Below, piece after piece: positions 17,710 through 26,980 of a stretch of 64,000 nt of DNA; within the stretch, counting starts at the first letter, position 1; every line of letters starts with the position of its first letter. The notes under the pieces were generated by a model. The model made no database searches. It saw nothing but the letters and a program-made list of their open reading frames with translations, and was not told the DNA's origin. This DNA is from Leptospiraceae bacterium (GTDB taxonomy: Bacteria > Spirochaetota > Leptospiria > Leptospirales > Leptospiraceae). Position numbers and translations under genes: made by a program. Location of the stretch: contig JACKPB010000001.1 of NCBI GenBank assembly GCA_024233875.1, positions 434,001 to 498,000 of the forward strand. Direction: 5' to 3'.

Positions 17710-18627
17710 TTAGTTTTGATACTTTTCAATGAAAGCTTTTGTTTTTTCTTCGATGATTTCTCTGAGATCAAAATAGAGTCCGGGTGTGTGTCCCGAGGTT
17801 TCTGAAGCATAAAATTCGGTTGGATAGATCTCTTTTCGTTTCCTATAGAGGGATTGACTCATTTCAAAGGGAACTTTTGCGTCTTTTTTCCCATGGAAGA
17901 GTAGAACGGGAATCGGAGATTGGAGGATGTCATCTTCTGGGTAAACATCATGAGTTGAAAATCCTCCATAATAATAGAGATAGGAATTGATCACTACCCG
18001 GATTATGGGTTGGATGGGGCGGGGAATGTAAAGCTTTTCCATATAGAATCGGATCAAGCCTTTCAGGCTGGTGAAGGGGCAAATTGCCACTATGAATTGG
18101 ATTCGGGGGTCCATAATTGAATACTGCAGAACCGTAGCTCCTCCCATGGACTCTCCGTGCAATCCAATCGTCTCTGTTTTCGGCAGGAGTGCTAGAGCAT
18201 AGTCTACTATTTTTCCCAGATCAAATTTTTCAAATCGACCGAAGCTGGGATAGGTTCCACCACTTTCTCCGGCCCCCCTGTGGTCGTAATAGAAAATATG
18301 CCAACCATTTTCTAAAAAATAATTCATATATTTGAGGGCACCCAGACGGTTCCACGAGATACCGTGGCAAAAGATTATGACCCGATTGGTTGTGCCTCGA
18401 ATGTAATTTCCTGTCAATTTGTATCCAAAATCCGAATCAATCCTAAAAAACTCAGGGGTTTGTTTCCAGAATGGTTCCGGGATTTCATGACTCTCTTTTT
18501 GAGCTTTCAAACTCTCTTCCAATCGAACCCTTTTGGGGTGCAAAAGCCTAAATCCTGCAAACAAGCCGAGACCGATTACCGAAATCAAGAATAGAAAAAT
18601 AAATGAGAGAAAGAGAGTGACTTCCAT
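17710..18627 (-). CDS. Membrane-anchored alpha/beta hydrolase (BAAT/dienelactone-hydrolase-like)
   Basis: Starting at the ATG at 18627, the 305-residue product begins with a transmembrane anchor (MEVTLFLSFIFLFLIS). The hydrolase core has VIIFCHGISWN, YDHRGAGESGG, the nucleophile elbow GLHGESMGG, LLFHGKKDAKVP and a His in TSGHTPG. The frame is open up to 18774 but the added residues are charged and lack an SD. It is the third consecutive alpha/beta hydrolase on this strand, separated by about 200 bases from the other two. Confidence 0.78.
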   Translation of the reverse strand: MEVTLFLSFIFLFLISVIGLGLFAGFRLLHPKRVRLEESLKAQKESHEIPEPFWKQTPEFFRIDSDFGYKLTGNYIRGTTNRVIIFCHGISWNRLGALKYMNYFLENGWHIFYYDHRGAGESGGTYPSFGRFEKFDLGKIVDYALALLPKTETIGLHGESMGGATVLQYSIMDPRIQFIVAICPFTSLKGLIRFYMEKLYIPRPIQPIIRVVINSYLYYYGGFSTHDVYPEDDILQSPIPVLLFHGKKDAKVPFEMSQSLYRKRKEIYPTEFYASETSGHTPGLYFDLREIIEEKTKAFIEKYQN

Positions 18628-18923
18628 TTCTATCCATGGATTCATTGATTGGAAAGAATGTAATTCTAAATTCTGGATTTCCTTCCTGATTTTAAAAAAA
18701 ATAGTTTTTCTCTCCTCAATCACCACCTCACGAATTGGGATTTTCTCTTGTCCAAAAGATGATCCAATAAGCATCCCGGGAGGATCAAACGTCTCCTCTA
18801 TCCAATTGACGATTGCGCATATTGATTCAAGAGCGATCTAAAGAAAAGTTTCCTTGCTTTGGAGCAGTACTTTAGAAATGCCTTTGAATTGTATTGAGTG
18901 GTTGCTTCGGGTTGGAGAAAATT

Positions 18924-19946
18924 TTAGAATATACAGATTTTATTTTTTCCCGTACGCTTTGCTTTGTAGGCGAGTTCATCTGCTTTGATGTACAAGGCCT
19001 CAATTTCTGTTGAATCGTCTGGAAAGCATGAGATTCCTCCGCTTATGGTGATTTCTGTTTTTAGAGTCTCTGCGGAAGCTGCCTTAAGTGAAGTTACAAA
19101 CCTTTCACAGGCTGTGACTGCATGGACAAGTTTGGTTTCCGGTAGGATTACCGAAAATTCTTCTCCTCCTGTTCGGGCGACGGTATCTTCTGTTCGAAAG
19201 GATTTTTGCAAAATTTTCCCGATGAGGATAAGAGCCTTATCTCCTTCATTGTGTCCGTAGGTATCATTATAAGATTTGAAATTGTCCACATCAAAAAGGA
19301 AAAGACAAAATGGTTTCTTGTATCGACCGCTTCTTTTGACTTCTCTCTGAAGATTGATATTGAAATGTCGCCGATTGAAAATTTGAGTCAATTCATCAAT
19401 AACAGCATTTTTCAGGATTTCTTCAAATAGATTGATATCTATGATCTTAGGATTGGGCAAATAGTTTTTGATATTTTGAAAGTAATCTACAATGGCAACC
19501 CTCAAACCTACTTCCCTGCCCATGCTTTTCTTCATAGATTCGGAGTGTTTTAAAATATCAAACCAGACTTCCTGTGCTTTATCTTCAGGAAAGGACATAG
19601 AGGTCAGGATTCGAAGTATATCTGAATAGAGATTTTTTATGTTTTCAGAATGGATGTGATTTAACTTTTCTAAAAACTCAGAATCATTTCCGGATGTAAT
19701 TTTTAAGAGATTCATGACCTCATCCTTCAATTCAGTTTCTCTAGATTTTTGAATCTCGGGATTTGACTTGGATTGAAGAAGTTCAACCTTGAAGAGCTCA
19801 ATGATTTTTTCATGTGCAAGAATTACATTCTGCGCATCTTTTAGTTCGGACTGACTGAGTTGATTCACCTTTTCATATGCATCAATAATTCTTTCTAAAT
19901 GAGCAATTTTTAAGTCTTTATCATCATTCATTTGGATGTATTGCAT
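18924..19946 (-). CDS. Diguanylate cyclase with helical N-terminal region
   Basis: In this 340-residue cytoplasmic protein, residues 10-180 are helical and charged with no recognised sensor. The C-terminal GGDEF domain has GGEEF at 260-264, the product-inhibition motif RTED at 251-254 (five residues upstream), and FDVDNFKSYND at 218-228. It should synthesise cyclic-di-GMP. ATGs at 19946 and 19931 are both possible; neither has a clear SD. A perfect inverted repeat overlaps the first ATG. Confidence 0.9.
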   Translation of the reverse strand: MQYIQMNDDKDLKIAHLERIIDAYEKVNQLSQSELKDAQNVILAHEKIIELFKVELLQSKSNPEIQKSRETELKDEVMNLLKITSGNDSEFLEKLNHIHSENIKNLYSDILRILTSMSFPEDKAQEVWFDILKHSESMKKSMGREVGLRVAIVDYFQNIKNYLPNPKIIDINLFEEILKNAVIDELTQIFNRRHFNINLQREVKRSGRYKKPFCLFLFDVDNFKSYNDTYGHNEGDKALILIGKILQKSFRTEDTVARTGGEEFSVILPETKLVHAVTACERFVTSLKAASAETLKTEITISGGISCFPDDSTEIEALYIKADELAYKAKRTGKNKICIF

Positions 19947-19960
19947 TTGATTTCAAATGC
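19943..19960 (-). promoter_or_regulatory. Perfect inverted repeat at the diguanylate cyclase start
   Basis: GCATTTGA (19943-19950) and TCAAATGC (19953-19960) are perfect 8-base arms around 2 bases, covering the ATG at 19944-19946. It could be a dimeric repressor site or a translation-blocking RNA hairpin. It may also be chance in AT-rich DNA. Confidence 0.3.
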
Positions 19961-20351
19961 ATTTCCTCAAACCATTACATTTAGAATAATGTATAGAAAA
20001 AACTTGCTTACTAGGGAAGATCAAATTTTGCTTTATTTAAGAAAATTTTGATTTTCATGGAGAACATGAATTTCTATGAATCATTGGCTCAAAATGAGAT
20101 AAATAAATGAAATATGCGTACTGTACATCCCGAAACCTTAAAAAAAAACAAAAATTTGTTTGATCATGATCCTGCATTCTATTTCAAAATGAAAAATCAG
20201 ATTTTTTATTGAAGTACAGGGGAATGAGGCAGATTGAATTGTCGGATTAGAGTATTATTTTTTCTTCCAGAAAATAAATCCTATTGCAATTTACTTTTAA
20301 TCCTTAAGTTTGAGAGAAATAAAATGATAAATTGGATAATGAAAAGATAAA
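19961..20351. other. Divergent intergenic region without a recognisable gene
   Basis: About 390 bases of AT-rich DNA separate the diguanylate cyclase from the double-receiver gene. A GATCATGATC palindrome lies at 20162-20171. No ORF, tRNA or terminator was seen, and no well-spaced sigma-70 hexamers could be assigned. It must contain the promoters of two divergent signalling genes. Confidence 0.4.
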
Positions 20352-22136
20352 ATGGATATAAATTCAAAGGCTCTGGGAATCAATCTAAAAAACTTAAAAC
20401 CATTCAATGTGATGATTGTAGATGATTCCAAAATGGATAGACTCCTTTTGGAAAAGTACCTCAAATCTGAAATGTTCAATATCGTTTATATGGCCGAAAA
20501 CGGGAAGCAGGCACTGGATCTATTGAAGTTGAATTCAGAAGGGGTAGATATTGTATGCATGGATTATGACATGCCCGTAATGAATGGAGTCGAAACCCTC
20601 AAAGTGATTGTGAATGAATATCCTAAAATAAAAACCATCATGATTACCAGAAGCACCGAAAAGGAAGTGGTATTGGAGCTAACAAAGTTAAAGGTAACTA
20701 CAATCATAATCAAACCCATTTCCAGAGAACAGGTGTATGAAAAGTTTACCAAGGCTCTTCAACGAACAGATTTACTTAAATCAGAAGAAATCATTTCAGT
20801 AAATTCTAACTCCGAGCCACAAAAACAGGAAGAGGCAAAAGCCAAGGTCGTTCAGGAAAAGAAAGTTCCTTTGGGTATTGATCCAAAAACAAAACAACCA
20901 TACAGAGTGATGATAGTAGATGATTCCAAGATTGATCAAAACTTACTCAAAAAATATCTTCAAACTGAGATGTTCTCTATTGTATCACTTTTTAATAATG
21001 GTCAGGAAGCGATTGATGATCTCGAAGTCAATTCTCAAAACTATGATTTGATTTGTATAGATTATGAAATGCCTGTTCTGAATGGGGTGGATACACTCAA
21101 ATACATTAAAAGCAATCATCCAGGTTTGAAAGTTGTTATGATCACAGCACATTCCAGCACCGACGTAGTTAGAATGCTCTTTAGTTTGAAGGTAGATTCG
21201 ATTATTGTAAAACCGATTCGCAGGGAACAAATCCTGGAAAAGCTAGCAAATTTATTTCAAAGAAAAGATCTCTTGGCCGGAACAGTAATTGGATTTCAAA
21301 CTACAGGTGGGATTGATTTAAACAATTTAAAAATACCCCCGGCTCCTCATATTCTCATGAAAATTTTGCAATCAGAGTTTAGTACAACTGAAGGAAGTGC
21401 TGAATTAGAAAATATCATTGCACCGGATCGAGCCATTACAGTGGATATCCTCAGGATTTCTAATTCAGCTTTTTATGGACGTTCGGGAAAAGTAAAGTCT
21501 CTTAAAGATGCCATTACTTTACTCGGAGTAAAGACCGTAAAAAATCTAGTGATGGTACTAACAAATAAGAATTATACAAATCAGCTGAAGGGAGAGTTAT
21601 TTAAGAAATACATAACAGATCTACCCATTCTCTCTTCTCTCATATCTCTCGATTTACTCGCTCCCCTAAAGCAGAAAAATTTAAGTAATGAAATCTTTAC
21701 GTTTTCCTTACTCAGAAGAATTGGCTCTACTATTATGGCTGTCAATTATTCCAAAAGGTATTATGAAATACTAAAACTCCTGAATGTTGGAACAAAGAAT
21801 GTAATATCCTTGGAGCAGGATGAATTCTTAGTCAATTCTATAGATGTGGGTAGAAAAGTTTTTAAAATGTGGGCAATGCCTGAGGAATTTATCCTTCTCA
21901 TTCAAAACCAAAACTTTTCTATCAATGAAGTTAAAAGTGTCACGGACATTGATAGGATAACCCGACTTTCTGAAATCATAGCAAAAAAGTTGATGAGAAT
22001 AAGTCTGATGCCCGAAGAGGAAGCTATGATTGCTGAGGTCCTCAATTGCTATGAAGCGGATAAAAACTTAATGCTAGCCTTCAATGAGGATTATTTTGAT
22101 AATATCAAGGACCATCCTTATTTCGCAAGCGTATAA
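20352..22136 (+). CDS. Double CheY receiver-HDOD signalling protein
   Basis: The 594-residue cytoplasmic product has receiver 1 at 17-140 (DD at 24-25, phospho-acceptor D71 in CMDYDMP, K121), a Lys/Glu-rich linker, receiver 2 at 184-308 (D237 in CIDYEMP, K287), and a C-terminal HDOD domain from about 325 (ILRISNSAFYGRSGK, AITLLGVKTVKNLVM). The two receivers are similar to each other and look like an internal duplication. HDOD domains are HD-type modules, usually without catalytic residues, that act in bacterial signalling. The next gene is a soluble chemoreceptor-like protein. Confidence 0.88.
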   Translation: MDINSKALGINLKNLKPFNVMIVDDSKMDRLLLEKYLKSEMFNIVYMAENGKQALDLLKLNSEGVDIVCMDYDMPVMNGVETLKVIVNEYPKIKTIMITRSTEKEVVLELTKLKVTTIIIKPISREQVYEKFTKALQRTDLLKSEEIISVNSNSEPQKQEEAKAKVVQEKKVPLGIDPKTKQPYRVMIVDDSKIDQNLLKKYLQTEMFSIVSLFNNGQEAIDDLEVNSQNYDLICIDYEMPVLNGVDTLKYIKSNHPGLKVVMITAHSSTDVVRMLFSLKVDSIIVKPIRREQILEKLANLFQRKDLLAGTVIGFQTTGGIDLNNLKIPPAPHILMKILQSEFSTTEGSAELENIIAPDRAITVDILRISNSAFYGRSGKVKSLKDAITLLGVKTVKNLVMVLTNKNYTNQLKGELFKKYITDLPILSSLISLDLLAPLKQKNLSNEIFTFSLLRRIGSTIMAVNYSKRYYEILKLLNVGTKNVISLEQDEFLVNSIDVGRKVFKMWAMPEEFILLIQNQNFSINEVKSVTDIDRITRLSEIIAKKLMRISLMPEEEAMIAEVLNCYEADKNLMLAFNEDYFDNIKDHPYFASV

Positions 22137-22257
22137 AGGTGAAAGTATTGAACTTAGGATCATTTTCTGAAAACTATTTATCATTATTTCTGTTTAGGAT
22201 GATGAATCAAAATATATCTTTGGATCCTATCTTGATTAAGATGAAGAGTAAATATAT

Positions 22258-23751
22258 ATGATATACTCTATGGTAAACCTTAGAAAACTCTATACTTTTC
22301 TAAAAGAATCATTTATCAAACTTTCTAATAGAGATTTGAATATAAATATCTCTAATTATCGTAATCTGTTTCAAAAGTTTTCTCTCTTTCAACTCTTTTC
22401 AAATTTTATCAGCGGATTTAGTGTTATTCTTCGATTGATTAGTTTTTCTGCCAGATCCATCCAATCAAATATGAGAAAAATTGGGAGTATCTCCACTGAA
22501 ATCAATCGGGAAATTGAGAATTTACAATCCCTCATGCATTCTTTTGACCAAGATATGGGAGATATCTCAAAAAAAATGAGATCCAATACATATGAAATCG
22601 ACCGAATCAAAACCAAAAGTGATGATTTGGTGAATAAGAATGAGATTATTCTGGAGAAATCTAATGATATCAAACTAAAGGTTGCCAGTGGTGTTGGAAA
22701 TATGAGCAACGCCGTTTATGTTATAGATGAATTGATCAATCAAAATAAAGATTTAGAAATCACAATCATTGAATTTTCGAAAAAATTTTCAAAATTGAAT
22801 TTTATTTTGAAAGACTTAATGAAGATTTCCGAGCAAACCGGACTTCTGGCTCTGAATGCAGAAATTGAAGCGGCTCATGCAGGGGAGAAAGGGGAAGGCT
22901 TTGCAATCGTAGCTCTTGAAATGGGAAAGCTTTCAAAAAAAATTCTCGATACTTCAAAATTGATTATTTATGGGTTTCGGGAACTCGAAGATGATTCTAA
23001 GCTTGCGGGTTTGAATATCAATTCCTCGGTTGAGTTTGCTACAGAAGCACAAAACCAAATACGTGTTGCAGACTCAATCTATCGTAATACTGACAATTCT
23101 ATTTCTGAAGTATTGGAGAAATCTGAAGATTTTCGTGAATCTATGATTGTCCTGGAACGAAGTCTGGAAGAAATGAAGGAAATCATTCGAAAAGCAAATA
23201 GTTCATTGAATTCATCTATTAGCAAACTTGGAACCGTAAATGAAATCCTAAACACTCAGGTCAAAAATACTTCAGAAATAAAAACACTTGTGAACTCAAC
23301 TTTTGATGTGAGTCGTTTGGTCAATTCATATGTATCACAATTCGAAATTCCAAGATTTTCAACCAAAACCAGCAGGCAAGAATTGGCAGAAAAAATTCTG
23401 CAGGAAGTTTTGAAATTTAGAGGTATAGTGATTACCAATCTTTTTGTAGAAGATATCGTCTCCGATTTAGAAAGATTGGGGTTCATTGATACTATTAATA
23501 AAGAAGTCCTCGAACTCTTTCGGGAAGCAGAACTTTCCAATTCAGATGACTATTCTTTGAACTTCTTCAAAGATTGTTTGTTCATTTGGGATGAGTACTA
23601 TAGGTTGAGCCGAATTTGTCTGGAAATGGTCAGGAGCAATGATAAAAATGAGGCAAAAGAATTGTACGAAACCGGAGGAAGATCCAAAATAAAAAAAATT
23701 GTGGATCTTATCATTCAATGGATGAACGAAGAAATTATTTCATCTCTTTAA
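22258..23751 (+). CDS. Soluble methyl-accepting chemotaxis-like signalling protein
   Basis: The 497-residue product has a typical chemoreceptor hairpin tip at about 190-228 (SEQTGLLALNAEIEAAHAGE, then GEGFAIVALEMGKLSKK) inside long coiled coils. No periplasmic domain or clear pair of transmembrane helices precedes it; residues 40-65 are only moderately hydrophobic. Residues 365-497 form a separate helical C-terminal domain I cannot name. It probably signals to CheA/CheW from the cytoplasm. An AGAG-type SD lies about 9 bases before the ATG. Confidence 0.82.
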   Translation: MIYSMVNLRKLYTFLKESFIKLSNRDLNINISNYRNLFQKFSLFQLFSNFISGFSVILRLISFSARSIQSNMRKIGSISTEINREIENLQSLMHSFDQDMGDISKKMRSNTYEIDRIKTKSDDLVNKNEIILEKSNDIKLKVASGVGNMSNAVYVIDELINQNKDLEITIIEFSKKFSKLNFILKDLMKISEQTGLLALNAEIEAAHAGEKGEGFAIVALEMGKLSKKILDTSKLIIYGFRELEDDSKLAGLNINSSVEFATEAQNQIRVADSIYRNTDNSISEVLEKSEDFRESMIVLERSLEEMKEIIRKANSSLNSSISKLGTVNEILNTQVKNTSEIKTLVNSTFDVSRLVNSYVSQFEIPRFSTKTSRQELAEKILQEVLKFRGIVITNLFVEDIVSDLERLGFIDTINKEVLELFREAELSNSDDYSLNFFKDCLFIWDEYYRLSRICLEMVRSNDKNEAKELYETGGRSKIKKIVDLIIQWMNEEIISSL

Positions 23752-24239
23752 ATTTAGTCCTCTTTTTCTGGATTTCAATTTTTTCATTTTCCTGTAATTT
23801 GGAGTCTTCCATTCAGAATACCAAACCCTCAGCTGAAAAACCCAAAAAATCCTCAAAAAATATCAAAAAAAATTGCTGTAACATCTTTAAGACATTTAGG
23901 GAAGTTACCTTAACATCCATCTGTTTAGAAAAAAACTCCACTCTCATTTCTTTTCGTTCCAATTCTTCCCAGTCAATCTGTACAATTCCGGAAAAAAACC
24001 GCATTTTGGATCAATCCTCCGGCGAGTATTCTTTGATTTCCCTTGGATCTATCCCTAAATGTCCCGAACTTTTAAATGCAGGAAAAGGGCATGTTTTTAC
24101 GATGACATTTGAACGTCTCAAAAAAGAGAGCAGGGTGATTACTGTTACGGAGGACTTTACCCAACCATCACAAAGCTCAGCCTGGAGTTGGTGGATCTGG
24201 AAAGACATTTCTCTGGAGGATTGCCCGTTTACTTATTGA
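23718..24239 (+). CDS. Putative lipoprotein overlapping the chemoreceptor gene
   Basis: The 173-residue product has an N-terminal hydrophobic segment ending in FSFSCNLES (C26), so it is predicted to be a lipoprotein. The mature part starts with a Lys/Ser-rich linker, then holds several Cys (KKNCCNIF, SICLEK, SICTIP, PKCPELL, EDCPF). Its ATG lies 34 bases inside the end of the preceding gene. No family is recognised. The Cys content suggests disulfides in the periplasm, which is inference. Confidence 0.6.
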   Translation: MDERRNYFISLNLVLFFWISIFSFSCNLESSIQNTKPSAEKPKKSSKNIKKNCCNIFKTFREVTLTSICLEKNSTLISFRSNSSQSICTIPEKNRILDQSSGEYSLISLGSIPKCPELLNAGKGHVFTMTFERLKKESRVITVTEDFTQPSQSSAWSWWIWKDISLEDCPFTY

Positions 24240-24263
24240 GAGAGACATTTTGAGAGGATTTTT

Positions 24264-24704
24264 ATGGCTATGAGGTTAGAATACCAACCCTATCGCTCCC
24301 CCCAGGGTTGGTACAATTTGATTTACCCTGAATACTGGACTCATGAAGTGATAGAAGGAGTACCTGTATTTTATGATCCGGAGGGATCGGGTGCAGTTGT
24401 TGTGACCGCACTCATGCACAGTTCCGGGGAATATGATATCGACCTGGAGTTGAAGAATTATTTGATTCAACACGAAATTGAATATGATCCTGAGAAAGTA
24501 GCTAATTTTAGGAATTCTGAAGGGTCCGAGATTCGTGCCTGTGAGTTTATTTCCAAGGAAAGGTTTTGGTTGGTCTATATGGTATCGAATGGAAAACAAC
24601 TCATTGTGTGTAGCTACAACTCTGATGAGTCTCCGGATTCCGATCTATCGGGAATCCTGACTACAATCATTTCCTCCATACGATTCTTGAACACGGAAGA
24701 ATGA
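24264..24704 (+). CDS. Small cytoplasmic protein, PsbP/Mog1-like pattern
   Basis: The 146-residue product has the pattern SPQGWYNLIYPEYW, VFYDPEGSGAVVVTAL, ending in a helix with TTIISSIRFL. This order resembles PsbP/Mog1-fold proteins of unknown role (DUF1795/DUF3805 type). No signal peptide is present. GAGAGGA stands 5 bases before the ATG. It ends 6 bases before the convergent stop at 24711. The family call is tentative. Confidence 0.65.
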   Translation: MAMRLEYQPYRSPQGWYNLIYPEYWTHEVIEGVPVFYDPEGSGAVVVTALMHSSGEYDIDLELKNYLIQHEIEYDPEKVANFRNSEGSEIRACEFISKERFWLVYMVSNGKQLIVCSYNSDESPDSDLSGILTTIISSIRFLNTEE

Positions 24705-24710
24705 TCTTTC

Positions 24711-25727
24711 TTAGTTGTTAGATTTCAACTTATTGGCCAGTGCTTTTTTGAATCTGGCTGATTCTTCACTAAAAACCAGAGAAGAGGGTAGACTTGGATT
24801 CAATGGAAGCAAACTAAATGCTGAGTCATAAAACACAATCTGGTCCAAATCTTCTAAATAGAATTCATGAACTTCCCTTTCTCCATGAAACTCAATTTGA
24901 CCCTCTATTTCTAGCATTCGTATCTTCCCAATCCGCTTCAAATGTTGAAAAGTAGATTCTGTCCAATTCAAATCCTTCAATCTTCTATCCTGAAGAGGGA
25001 TCCTTCTCGAAAAATCTAAATAGAGAATTCCCTGAAGTTGAAAAGGATTTCGTGGAGGTTTTGGACTTTCTTTTTCTGATTCTAAGGGTTGAGTTAAGGA
25101 AACGGTCTCAACTTCCGAAATCGGTTCCGGGGAAATCGGTGGGCTAAACCTCGGTTCGGGAGAAACTGCTTCGATAGAAGAAATTTCTTCTTCTACGGGC
25201 GAAATTGGAGAAATGGCTTCCAATTTCTCCGCATCCAATGCTGAATCCAGATCATCCTCAGAATTTGTGTGAATTTCTTCTTTTTTTGGAGTCGACTTGG
25301 ACTGTTCTGTGTATGCCCTACTCAGGCGAATGAATTCATCGATTTCTCGGGAGTTTTTGGTATGCGGGTATCTGGAGTTAAAAATCTTACGTTTGATCTC
25401 AGATCGGAAAGGTTTTTCCTTTGAAGTGATTGAAGGAGTTGATGAAAAACGGTTGGAAATCCTCGTTTTCTGGGTATTTTTATTCATTTCTACCTGTTCT
25501 TTAGGCTTTTTGGGTTGCTCGATTTCATCCCCATTTGTGATCGAGGATGCATAGACAAAGCATGCTATCCCCAGAGCGATGAAGATAATAGCAATATAGA
25601 TCATGCTTTTAATATCTATAGATTCAGGTTCAGGGTAAAGAATATTTTTTTTAAGAAATTTCAGAATGAGCGAAAGATTTATTTTCTTTACAATTTCTTT
25701 CGTCTTTTCAAAATAATCAAAAACCAA
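24711..25727 (-). CDS. Single-span membrane protein with Pro/Ser/Glu-rich linker
   Basis: The 338-residue product has a cytoplasmic basic N-terminus, one transmembrane helix (about 41-62, MIYIAIIFIALGIACFVYA), a disordered linker rich in Pro, Ser, Glu and Lys (about 65-225), and a compact C-terminal domain (about 226-338) starting NPFQLQGILYLDF. The best start is a TTG at 25727, without a visible SD. It runs divergently from the PpiD-like gene, with 17 bases between start codons. No function is recognised. Confidence 0.6.
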   Translation of the reverse strand: MVFDYFEKTKEIVKKINLSLILKFLKKNILYPEPESIDIKSMIYIAIIFIALGIACFVYASSITNGDEIEQPKKPKEQVEMNKNTQKTRISNRFSSTPSITSKEKPFRSEIKRKIFNSRYPHTKNSREIDEFIRLSRAYTEQSKSTPKKEEIHTNSEDDLDSALDAEKLEAISPISPVEEEISSIEAVSPEPRFSPPISPEPISEVETVSLTQPLESEKESPKPPRNPFQLQGILYLDFSRRIPLQDRRLKDLNWTESTFQHLKRIGKIRMLEIEGQIEFHGEREVHEFYLEDLDQIVFYDSAFSLLPLNPSLPSSLVFSEESARFKKALANKLKSNN

Positions 25728-25744
25728 AAAGGTTGTTCAGTTTT

Positions 25745-26971
25745 ATGATGTTAGATGATCTAGAGGAAGAAAAAACTCTAGGGGATAAGATAATTCGGGG
25801 AGTTGTAGCAGTATTCCTCTTCATTTTAGTCGGTATGCTGGTCATCACTCTTCTACCGGGAGATGCAGAGAAAAGCTTGTTTAACCTTCTCACCGGACAG
25901 GATAGTTACAGTGCTGGCAAGATAGGTGATGAGAACATTCCTATCGACTATTTCAATTCAGCCAGAAAAGATTGCTTCAATCGATACAAAGCATACAATC
26001 CTGACATGGCTTCCAATGCCCAGGAAATCACCGATTGTGCCTATGAAAACGTGAAATACTTAAAAATATACAAAGTGATCGGAGCTTCAGTCGGATTCTC
26101 TGTCTCAGAACAAAAAATCAAAGAAGAAATTTACGAACAGGCCAAGCAAATTCATAGTGAGAGCACGGTGGGTGCCGGTTATTCTGAAGATGAGAAAGTT
26201 TCTCTTGCTGAAATTTACAAAAATATTCTCAAATCCACACCTATGCTCTACAGGCAGGACTATTCGGTTGCTTCCGGTTTGAATACCTTTCTCTTTTCAA
26301 AAATGAAAGAGACCGAAAGTGAAAAGAAAATTAGAACAGAAAGCAAATCAGCAAAAATTTCATTTGCATATGTGATCTACACCAAAACGGATCTGCTTTC
26401 AAAAATAGAAGGAAACATCACAATTCCTGAAAATCTGATCAAAGAAGACTATGACAAATCAATAGCAGATGGAAGCATCCCCAAAACACCGGAAGGAAAG
26501 ATTCCTACGCTAGAAGAGAGAAAGACAATCATAGAAAAAAAACTAATTAGTCAGGAAAAACAAAAATTAGTAGCAGAATTAGAGTCAAAAATTCAAGCTG
26601 TAAAGAGTTCAAAAGGAACCCTGAAAGAGATCTCTGAGCTTTCGGGTGTGAAGATTCAAGAAATTACCAGTCTCTCCCTAGCTGATTTGTCAAAAGACAA
26701 CGACCCTTCCAGAAGGTTTGTGAAAGGGAAAGCATTTTTGAAAGATCTCGGAGAAATTCCTTTTGGAACCGGAGCAATTGGTGGTCCTTATCCTGACGGT
26801 GAGAGTACTACTATTTTTGTAGATTTTAAAGAACTGAAATTTGATAACCAAAATTTAGTACCGGATGATCAACAGGAGATGCGATATGAGAGTCTTTCCT
26901 ATGTATTTCTCTCAGAAATCAATCAATCTCTTAGAGGTATTTATCCCGTGCTACAAAAGTATGAAAAATAG
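25745..26971 (+). CDS. PpiD/SurA-like membrane-anchored periplasmic chaperone-type protein
   Basis: Using the ATG at 25745, the 408-residue product has a short acidic cytoplasmic start, one transmembrane anchor (VVAVFLFILVGMLVITLL) and a large helical periplasmic part. GKIGDENIPIDYFNSARKD resembles the N-terminal SurA/PpiD element, and the second half is Lys/Glu helical. A parvulin catalytic domain is not obvious, so it may be a chaperone without isomerase activity. A TTG at 25733 is an alternative start. It is followed by cheX after 9 bases. Confidence 0.55.
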   Translation: MMLDDLEEEKTLGDKIIRGVVAVFLFILVGMLVITLLPGDAEKSLFNLLTGQDSYSAGKIGDENIPIDYFNSARKDCFNRYKAYNPDMASNAQEITDCAYENVKYLKIYKVIGASVGFSVSEQKIKEEIYEQAKQIHSESTVGAGYSEDEKVSLAEIYKNILKSTPMLYRQDYSVASGLNTFLFSKMKETESEKKIRTESKSAKISFAYVIYTKTDLLSKIEGNITIPENLIKEDYDKSIADGSIPKTPEGKIPTLEERKTIIEKKLISQEKQKLVAELESKIQAVKSSKGTLKEISELSGVKIQEITSLSLADLSKDNDPSRRFVKGKAFLKDLGEIPFGTGAIGGPYPDGESTTIFVDFKELKFDNQNLVPDDQQEMRYESLSYVFLSEINQSLRGIYPVLQKYEK

Positions 26972-26980
26972 GTAGATGGA

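Noticed and set aside
22389..22709. 106-codon minus-strand ORF opposite the chemoreceptor-like gene
   Set aside because: It is antisense to a well-supported coding region and has only Ile/Leu/Ser-rich shadow composition.
24276..24599. 107-codon minus-strand ORF opposite the PsbP/Mog1-like gene
   Set aside because: Antisense shadow; the plus-strand frame has a good SD and a coherent domain-like pattern.
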